Below, piece by piece: positions 1-5,397 of a stretch of DNA of 33,093 nucleotides. Within the stretch, counting starts at the first letter, position 1. Each line of letters starts with the position of its first letter. The notes below the pieces were generated by a model that saw only the letters and a list, made by a program, of their open reading frames with translations, ran no database searches and was not told where the DNA came from. The stretch is taken from contig DYQT01000013.1 in the NCBI GenBank assembly GCA_020719165.1, positions 1-33,093 on the forward strand, given 5' to 3'. Source of the stretch: Draconibacterium orientale (lineage in GTDB: Bacteria; Bacteroidota; Bacteroidia; Bacteroidales; FEN-979). The translations under genes were made by a program, and so were the position numbers.

Positions 1-440
1 ATACTGGTCTTGAAATTATCAACAATTGCCTGGTGACAGGTTCTGCAGGTTTCATCGGAAAAGAGAGAGGGATGTCTGATGAAGTCGCCGGAGTGGGCTA
101 AATATTTGTCATCGGTATTGTCGGTTCCTTTATGGCATCCGATACAACCGGTTTTATAATGGCCCGAAGCCTTAAATGCATTGTATCCTTCACCGCCCAT
201 GAATACCCGGTCGTAGGGTTCATAGTGAGGCGCCTCTCCCCCGCAGCCTCCGGCGGGAGCAGCCGTATCGGGGGTGTACACTTTTTGAAGATGAGCGTAA
301 TCAGTGTGACACCCTTCGCAGGAGGCTACCGTGTTGGTAGGGGCGGGATCTGCCGGGTCTGTTTTTGAGCAACTCACCGAGATGGCAATTAAGAACAATA
401 CCGACATCAGGGAGAGTGTAATCTTGCCTAATCTTTTCAT
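1..440 (-). CDS. Multiheme cytochrome c lipoprotein (partial, C-terminus off the left edge)
   Basis: This minus-strand reading frame starts at ATG 440 and stays open to base 1, so it is missing from the ORF track, which lists only closed frames. The first residues MKRLGKITLSLMS are followed by a hydrophobic stretch and a lipobox ending ISVSC, so a lipoprotein exported by Sec is expected. Three CxxCH heme-attachment motifs are visible (CEGCH, CIGCH, CRTCH), so the mature protein should carry at least three covalent c-type hemes. Electron transfer at the outer side of the inner membrane or in the periplasm is inferred. It is divergent from the Crp/Fnr gene at 623, with an FNR-type palindrome between them. 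The partner and substrate cannot be told because the C-terminus is outside the window. Confidence 0.85.
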   Translation of the reverse strand, partial: MKRLGKITLSLMSVLFLIAISVSCSKTDPADPAPTNTVASCEGCHTDYAHLQKVYTPDTAAPAGGCGGEAPHYEPYDRVFMGGEGYNAFKASGHYKTGCIGCHKGTDNTDDKYLAHSGDFIRHPSLFSDETCRTCHQAIVDNFKTS

Positions 441-559
441 AACCAATGAATTTAAGTTTCATTTTTCGTTATGTAAAGTTGGCGGTTTTATTCATTCCGC
501 ACGGATAATGGTTATAGTCATGACTACAAGAATTGTATGTTACTGCTCATGAGAAAACA

Positions 560-571
560 TGATTTAAATCA
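560..571. promoter_or_regulatory. FNR/Crp-type operator (perfect palindrome)
   Basis: TGATTTAAATCA is a perfect 12-bp palindrome that matches the core of the FNR consensus (TGAT-N4-ATCA). The flanks extend the dyad imperfectly (AAACA...TGTTTT). Its centre is about 40 bp before the transcription start inferred from the -7 box at 592-599, the classic class II activator position. It also lies about 120 bp upstream of the divergent cytochrome gene. Binding by the neighbouring regulator is inference. Confidence 0.6.
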
Positions 572-591
572 GTGTTTTATATGATTTTTCG

Positions 592-599
592 TATATTTG
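592..599 (+). promoter_or_regulatory. Bacteroidota -7 box for the Crp/Fnr gene
   Basis: TATATTTG is an exact match to the Bacteroidota primary-sigma motif TAnnTTTG. It lies 23 bp before ATG 623, giving a leader of roughly 17 nt. Confidence 0.65.
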
Positions 600-622
600 C
601 CTTTTAATAAGAGTGAACAGAA

Positions 623-1318
623 ATGGTCAACAAAGAACGCTTTTCCGGATGTACTATCAGTCCTCACCATTGCAGGTGTTTTGAAATGCTTACTCCCGAT
701 GAAAGGGTTAGCATGGATTCTCATTCGGTAAAAGTTAAATATAAAAAAGGAGAGACAATCTGTAAGCAGGGAGCTCTTGCCTCGCATATCATGTATATGG
801 AGAGTGGATTGGCAAAGGTTTTTCTTGAAGACGGGGTTAATTCGCTGGTGCTAAAAATTATTCCTGACGGGAACATGCTCGGGCTCTCTTCGGTGAATTC
901 GGAAAACAACACCTATCAATATTCGGCAATGGCTTACATTGATTCAGAGATCAAGCAAATTGACCTCCGGTTTTTTAAACAGATGCTTGGACAAAATCTC
1001 TTGTTTGCCCAGGAGGTTATCAATATTCTCGGATCAAACAGTGTGCAGATCAATGGCCGGTTTTTCTGTCTTACCCACAAGCAATCATATGGCAGACTGG
1101 CCGACATCCTTCTTTGCCTGTCGGAGCGGATATTCAGAAAATATGATTTTGAATTACCCTTGTCTCGCAAGGACCTGGCGGAATTGTCGGGCATGAGTCC
1201 GGAAACAGTTATCAGGATGCTTAAAAAATTCAATGACGACGGCCTCATCCGGATGGAAGGCAAGTCATTTAGCCTGCTCGATCCGATCAGGATGAAAAGA
1301 ATCAGTGAAACGGGTTAG
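623..1318 (+). CDS. Crp/Fnr-family transcriptional regulator
   Basis: The 231-residue protein has the Crp/Fnr layout: a cyclic-nucleotide-binding-like beta-roll (about residues 20-135), a dimerisation helix, and a C-terminal winged helix-turn-helix (about 160-225) with the recognition segment LAELSGMSPETVIRMLKKF. The ATG start is supported by a TATATTTG promoter 23 bp upstream. Three cysteines cluster at the N-terminus (C10, C17, C19) and another lies at C47, which could bind an iron-sulfur cluster or heme, but the spacing is not that of E. coli FNR. Next to a multiheme cytochrome gene and preceded by an FNR-core palindrome, it probably senses oxygen, nitrogen oxides or redox state and regulates itself and the cytochrome. 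The signal sensed is inferred. Confidence 0.88.
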   Translation: MVNKERFSGCTISPHHCRCFEMLTPDERVSMDSHSVKVKYKKGETICKQGALASHIMYMESGLAKVFLEDGVNSLVLKIIPDGNMLGLSSVNSENNTYQYSAMAYIDSEIKQIDLRFFKQMLGQNLLFAQEVINILGSNSVQINGRFFCLTHKQSYGRLADILLCLSERIFRKYDFELPLSRKDLAELSGMSPETVIRMLKKFNDDGLIRMEGKSFSLLDPIRMKRISETG

Positions 1319-1322
1319 TTTA

Positions 1323-1561
1323 CTAATTTCCCGATGCCACGGCAACCAGCAATGCTCCGGTGATGTAGGCAGCGATCCACCAAGGCTTGAGCCAAGAATC
1401 ATGAAGGTGGTGGCGGTAATATCCAGGAGAACACCCAGTGCGAGAAATGTAACGATGCCTTTTGTAATCATCCGTTTGCGTTGCTCTGAGATAATGGCAA
1501 TGCTGTAACAAATCAGGGCGGTTTGAACGATGATGATACCGGCAAGGGAAAATGGGCTCAT
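1323..1561 (-). pseudogene. Small membrane protein, apparently frameshifted near its C-terminus
   Basis: From ATG 1561 the frame gives two clear membrane helices (FSLAGIIIVQTALICYSIAI and GIVTFLALGVLLDITATTFM). After ILGSS the frame turns unmembrane-like and runs into the 3' end of the convergent Crp/Fnr gene, stopping at 1265. The other frame from the same point reads LKPWWIAAYITGALLVAVASGN, a good third helix, and stops at 1323, just past the regulator's stop at 1318. A one-base indel near 1380-1400 therefore explains both oddities. A TATCTTTA box (1583-1590) lies upstream. The function is unknown. The frameshift could be real or a sequencing error. Confidence 0.5.
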
Positions 1562-1628
1562 TTTATAATATTTTTAAGCCGGTAAAGATAATTAAAAGGG
1601 GGACTGGTGGGAAAATGGAACGGCAGAC

Positions 1629-1666
1629 AAAAAACCTTCCGGCTAATGCTAGCCGGAAGGTTTTTT
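1629..1666. terminator. Intrinsic terminator hairpin, bidirectional
   Basis: AAAAAACCTTCCGGCTA and its exact reverse complement form a 17-bp stem around the 4-nt loop ATGC, with A and T runs at the two ends. It lies 20 bp past the stop of the minus-strand lipoprotein gene ending at 1686, which it most likely terminates. Confidence 0.9.
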
Positions 1667-1685
1667 GACCGCCGTTCCAGGTTTA

Positions 1686-2387
1686 TTAAAACGTACCTGT
1701 GGTGAGGTTTATATAGTATTGTTTGCCGCTTATGGTCAGAGTTCCGGTATAATTACCTGTGTACACCAGCGTTCCGGTGAAGCTGAGGGTTCTCCCGCTG
1801 CTGGTATTCCCGCTTACGATGATGGTGGCCGTGCCACTTTCGAGGATGCCGGTGGTTTTGTTTACCTGAAAATTAACGAGGGTGGTCGATACACTGCCGG
1901 TTATTGAACTATTGCTCCCTATTTTCATGGTAAAAGTCCCTTCCCGTCCCGACTGTCCGTTAACGGTATAATAATCGCCTGTAAGAAAACCGGTTATGTT
2001 GACCGAGCCATCGGCGCTTACGGTGGCATTAACATTTGGTGAATTGTAGCTGCCCGTTGAGGTATAGGCAAGCTGGTAGTTGTTGGGATTCAGAAAACCG
2101 TAGGAATAATTTACCTGATATTGGTAGGTGATAACAGCGCCTGTGGCACTTGTTATGGTGAAGGAGGAGTCGGTCAGCGTTGACTTTATTTTAAGGTTTT
2201 GCGATAATTCAACTGCGTCCTCAATCTGGGAAAGGGTTCCTGCATTTGAGGTGCACATTGAAGTAGCCATGATGGATGCAGCCTCTTCAATTGTTGCGTC
2301 AACAACAGGTGTTTCGTCGCTCTTTTTGCACCCCGAAGCCATGACGATGGCTGCTAAAAGGATGGTTGCAATTTTTAAATTTTTCAT
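1686..2387 (-). CDS. Hypothetical lipoprotein
   Basis: The 233-residue protein starts MKNLKIATILLAAIVMASGC, a lipoprotein signal with lipobox ASGC followed by KKSDE. The rest is rich in Thr, Ser, Asn, Gly and Tyr with alternating beta-strand patterns (for example GRTLSFTGTLVYTGNYTGTLTISG), typical of secreted beta-sandwich or barrel-like proteins. I do not recognise a named family. The gene begins 30 bp after the stop of the upstream minus-strand gene, so the two are probably co-transcribed, and a strong terminator follows. It is likely anchored in the envelope. Confidence 0.75.
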   Translation of the reverse strand: MKNLKIATILLAAIVMASGCKKSDETPVVDATIEEAASIMATSMCTSNAGTLSQIEDAVELSQNLKIKSTLTDSSFTITSATGAVITYQYQVNYSYGFLNPNNYQLAYTSTGSYNSPNVNATVSADGSVNITGFLTGDYYTVNGQSGREGTFTMKIGSNSSITGSVSTTLVNFQVNKTTGILESGTATIIVSGNTSSGRTLSFTGTLVYTGNYTGTLTISGKQYYINLTTGTF

Positions 2388-2417
2388 TTCGGGTTAAGTT
2401 GTTAAAGGATTTGTAAT

Positions 2418-3065
2418 CTATTTACCAATCAGGTCGTCGCCAACAAACCGCTGCTGCGGATCCCATAAGAGAAAAGCAACAGGAGAATAATATTTAACGA
2501 TTCCGCGATTTTCAAAGCGCTTGATTATCTGGTTGCTGCCAATGAAAAGAAATTTGTCGTCAAGATAATTCTTTAGGATAAAGGCAATGCCACGTTCCCA
2601 TGTACCAAAGAGAGCCGATTTTTCATTTAAAAGCTGGTCAATCTCATTTTCATGCCTGTCGGCAATGGCCCAGGCTCTGGCCATGATCCGCCGCATTTCA
2701 TCGCGGGTTGCCTTCTGCACCTCTTTTTGCTTCGCGGTAAATTCCGGCTCCTGACTGAATGAGAATTCCGGAGAGCTGATCAGCCCGATGCCCGCGCTGT
2801 TTCGTTTTGTAATCAGCTGGCGAACCTGGTTGTTTAGTTGTGCAACCTCCTGTTTTTCCTGGGCAGTGAGCACCTTATCAAGTTTAACACGTTGTGATTG
2901 CATGATTGGTTTAACATTTTTATCCAGGTAGTTGCGGATTTCCAATGCCAACTTTGCCTTCTCATTTTCGGAAGGGGTGCTGAAGGCGGAAAATAAAACG
3001 ACCCCGAACATTAACAGGATGATCATCCCGATCGACCCTGACAGCATTTTTGTTTTTGTTTTCAT
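2418..3065 (-). CDS. Membrane-anchored or exported helical protein, Spy/CpxP-like feel
   Basis: The ORF track begins at 3170, but a TAGTTTTG promoter at 3107-3114 lies inside that extension, so I take the ATG at 3065 (MKTKTKMLSGSIGMI), giving 215 residues. An N-terminal hydrophobic segment (about 8-28) is a signal peptide or anchor. It is followed by charged helices including LTAQEKQEVAQLNNQ, which recalls the LTxxQ motifs of periplasmic Spy/CpxP chaperones. The C-terminal third (FGTWERGIAFILKNYLDD...) has no match I recognise. The gene precedes and probably shares a transcript with the lipoprotein at 1686-2387. The function is unknown and the Spy/CpxP resemblance is only an impression. Confidence 0.65.
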   Translation of the reverse strand: MKTKTKMLSGSIGMIILLMFGVVLFSAFSTPSENEKAKLALEIRNYLDKNVKPIMQSQRVKLDKVLTAQEKQEVAQLNNQVRQLITKRNSAGIGLISSPEFSFSQEPEFTAKQKEVQKATRDEMRRIMARAWAIADRHENEIDQLLNEKSALFGTWERGIAFILKNYLDDKFLFIGSNQIIKRFENRGIVKYYSPVAFLLWDPQQRFVGDDLIGK

Positions 3066-3106
3066 GTGATTTGCGTTTAAAATTAATGATTTTTTTGTTG
3101 ACGAAG

Positions 3107-3114
3107 CAAAACTA
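3107..3114 (-). promoter_or_regulatory. -7 box for the 3065 gene
   Basis: On the minus strand TAGTTTTG matches TAnnTTTG, 41 bp before the ATG at 3065. It argues against the longer ORF starting at 3170. Confidence 0.55.
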
Positions 3115-3287
3115 ATACAGCAGGGCACAGTGAAAAGAAGAAATTCAACCAACGGCAGAATGTTTTGCATAACCGGTGAAATGTGTTCATTGGTTGTTTG
3201 TTTATCGGAAGGTGTCTTTGGTGGGTAGTAAATTACCGGAGGTTTAAAAAATGCAGCAAAGGTTTTGCGATTGATGTATCATTGCAT

Positions 3288-3295
3288 TACTTTTG
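3288..3295 (+). promoter_or_regulatory. -7 box for the LytS-type kinase operon
   Basis: TACTTTTG matches TAnnTTTG 14 bp before ATG 3310. Transcription would start only about 8 nt before that ATG, so the in-frame ATG at 3331 may be used instead. Confidence 0.55.
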
Positions 3296-3309
3296 ATACA
3301 ATGTAACCC

Positions 3310-4344
3310 ATGAGTGCAAACCTGCCTGGAATGGTCACACGAAAGAACTATCAACGATTGTTGCATGTTGGATCATGGACGGTATTTCTGATCCTGAGTG
3401 TTTTTATTTTTTCCAACTTCTGGCCCTTGAACATCGCAATTCTGAAAGCGGTGTCAAATGGTTCGTTGTTCATCCTGGTGTTTTATTTGAATCTTTCGGT
3501 TCTGATACCATACTTTTACACGAAGAAACGATACGTTTTGTACATCATGGCGAGTATCGGACTTTTTGGAGTATTTACCTCTCTCAGGATCTTTTTCAGG
3601 GAATATTTTTTTGGATTACCTTCTGTCGTCGGGATGCCGGAACGACCGCTTCAGAGTGAATTTCTGATTGTCAGCAGTTTTCTGTTTGTGTTCGGGATCA
3701 GTATTTTTGTTAAGCTGATACAAAATCACGTCGATTCCGTCGAACGTAACCGGGAGATCATCCGGCAACGCGATGAAGCCGAATTCAGGATGCTGAAGGC
3801 TCAGGTGAATCCTCATTTTCTGTTCAACACCCTCAACAATCTCTACACCCTGGCTTATACCGGTTCCGAAAAAACACCCGGCGCCATTATGTCCCTGTCG
3901 GAAATTATGCGGTATTTGATTTATGAGGCCGGGGCTCAACTGGTTCCGCTTGAAAAGGAGATCAGGTTCCTGACAAACTATGTAGAACTTGAAAAACTCA
4001 GGATCGAAGATACTTCAAAGGTGACTTTTCGGATCGATCAGCCATCGGAAAACAGCATGATCGCACCACTGGTCTTCATTGCTTTTGTTGAAAATGCATT
4101 TAAACACAGCAACATCGATACCGATCCCGAAGGATTTGTCCAGATTTTCCTTTCCTTTGGTGAAAGTGAAATATATTTCACTTGCGAAAACAGTATGCCT
4201 ACGTCAACAATTCCGAAAAAGGAGGGAGGAACGGGTTTGGCTAATGCCAGAGCCAGGCTCGACCTGATGTATCCCGGAAAGGCGGCTCTGCGAATAAACA
4301 GCACCAACCTGGTTTACAGCGTAACTTTAAAAATCAGCATATGA
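3310..4344 (+). CDS. LytS/YehU-type sensor histidine kinase
   Basis: The protein has 344 residues. Four hydrophobic segments (roughly 18-40, 45-70, 75-95 and 115-135) form a membrane domain with no large extracytoplasmic sensor. They are followed by a short coiled linker and the His_kinase domain (PF06580 type), with the phosphoacceptor in QVNPHFLFNTLNNL (His169) and an ATPase part with FVENAFKHS (N-box) and GGTGLANARARL (G-box). Its stop overlaps the next start as ATGA, so kinase and regulator are translationally coupled. The signal is unknown. The in-frame ATG at 3331 is an alternative start because the promoter is so close. Confidence 0.92.
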   Translation: MSANLPGMVTRKNYQRLLHVGSWTVFLILSVFIFSNFWPLNIAILKAVSNGSLFILVFYLNLSVLIPYFYTKKRYVLYIMASIGLFGVFTSLRIFFREYFFGLPSVVGMPERPLQSEFLIVSSFLFVFGISIFVKLIQNHVDSVERNREIIRQRDEAEFRMLKAQVNPHFLFNTLNNLYTLAYTGSEKTPGAIMSLSEIMRYLIYEAGAQLVPLEKEIRFLTNYVELEKLRIEDTSKVTFRIDQPSENSMIAPLVFIAFVENAFKHSNIDTDPEGFVQIFLSFGESEIYFTCENSMPTSTIPKKEGGTGLANARARLDLMYPGKAALRINSTNLVYSVTLKISI

Positions 4345-5069
4345 AGATCCGTTGCCTGATTGCAGATGATGAGCCACTTGCTTTGAAACTGATTGCCGAT
4401 TACATATCACGGATTCCACATCTTGAGCTTATCGGAAGTTGCAAGAGGGCAACAGATATCCCGGGTTTTGCCGGTCAGGTTGACCTTCTTTTTCTCGACA
4501 TCCGGATGCCGGGGTTATCGGGCATTGAGTTGCTGCGTTCGCTTCCGGTAAAGCCACTGGTGATAATGATTACAGCTTACTCTGAGTACGCAATCGAAGG
4601 ATTTGAACTCGATGTGACTGATTACCTGGTAAAACCAGTCACCTTCGAGCGATTCCTGCAGGCAGTGAACAAAGCGACGCTGCAATATGAATTACAACAT
4701 CGGATGGTTCTGCCACCGCAATCGATCCAGGTTGCCGAGCCAACCGGAGATGCGGGTAAGAAAGACTATTTTTTTGTAAAAAGCGGTTTTAAATCGGTCA
4801 GGATTAATTTCGGTGATATTTTGTACATAGAAGGGCTGAAAGAATATGTAAGCATCTATACTGCCGGCGACCGGAAATTTGTCAAGCTTGCGGCGCTGAA
4901 AGATCTGGAACAGATGCTTCCAAAAGAGCTTTTTATTCGTGTACACAAATCATATATTGTTGCTGTTCATAAGGTTACTGCCGCTTATGGCAACGTCGTT
5001 GAGCTGAATCAGGTGAGTTTGCCGGTTGGGCGAATGTATAAAGAGGCAGTGATGAAAGTATTTTCTTGA
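4341..5069 (+). CDS. LytTR-family response regulator
   Basis: The protein has 242 residues: a receiver domain (about 1-115) with acidic pocket ADDE, phosphoacceptor Asp53 in LFLDIRMPG and Lys98 in DYLVKP, followed by a LytTR DNA-binding domain (about 140-240, with ILYIEGLKEYVSIYT and FIRVHKSYIV). It overlaps the kinase gene by 4 nt and is the obvious partner. LytTR regulators bind spaced direct repeats; the target is not evident here. A CTTCCC-aaac-GGGAAG hairpin 25 nt past the stop may help end the transcript but has no U-tract. Confidence 0.93.
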   Translation: MKIRCLIADDEPLALKLIADYISRIPHLELIGSCKRATDIPGFAGQVDLLFLDIRMPGLSGIELLRSLPVKPLVIMITAYSEYAIEGFELDVTDYLVKPVTFERFLQAVNKATLQYELQHRMVLPPQSIQVAEPTGDAGKKDYFFVKSGFKSVRINFGDILYIEGLKEYVSIYTAGDRKFVKLAALKDLEQMLPKELFIRVHKSYIVAVHKVTAAYGNVVELNQVSLPVGRMYKEAVMKVFS

Positions 5070-5160
5070 CCAGGGTGATCCCATTCCAAATTCCTTCCCA
5101 AACGGGAAGTAACGTTCCGCTCAACGGCAGTGGCTTCGCGGATGGGTGAGGTGTTTTTGT

Positions 5161-5222
5161 GATGAATTCAGGCTTGGGTTGGGATACATCAATGATAGCG
5201 TTATAACCTGAATAATTCATCT
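5161..5222. repeat. Imperfect inverted repeat
   Basis: GATGAATTCAGG (5161-5172) faces CCTGAATAATTCATC (5208-5222), a reverse complement apart from a 3-nt insertion, with a loop of about 35 nt. It directly abuts the terminal repeat of the next element. The role is unknown; it could be a structured 3' region or a remnant of the neighbouring mobile element. Confidence 0.4.
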
Positions 5223-5353
5223 CGCAAAGACGCAGAGACGCAAAGTTTTGAAATGCTATACTTTAGTTGCATGAAACATTTTATAACAGAAATTTTGTTT
5301 TTCAATACTTTTCATTCAACTACAGTGTCTTTGCGGCTTTGCGGCTTTGCGAG
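5221..5353. repeat. MITE-like element with 25-bp terminal inverted repeats
   Basis: The left end is made of octamers CGCAAAGA/CGCAGAGA/CGCAAAG starting CTCG. The right end (5329-5353) is the reverse complement, with three CTTTGCGG-type octamers ending CGAG; 22 of 25 positions pair. The 80-bp core is AT-rich and has no ORF. I see no clear target-site duplication. It fills most of the 328-bp space between the response regulator and the 5398 gene, and could also form a long transcript hairpin. A non-autonomous repeat family is inferred. Confidence 0.55.
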
Positions 5354-5397
5354 GAATTTTTATGTATAAAGCAGAATAATATTTAAAACCCGGATAT

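Noticed and set aside
1265-1322. C-terminal extension of the minus-strand 98-aa ORF into the Crp/Fnr gene
   Set aside because: Residues are not membrane-like, it overlaps a well-supported gene, and a frameshift model explains it better.
5094-5109. Hairpin CTTCCC-aaac-GGGAAG as a terminator
   Set aside because: The stem is only 6 bp and no T-run follows, so it is mentioned only in the response-regulator entry.
4975-5220. Minus-strand 81-aa ORF
   Set aside because: It is half shadow of the LytTR gene and half intergenic, with no promoter or recognisable motif.
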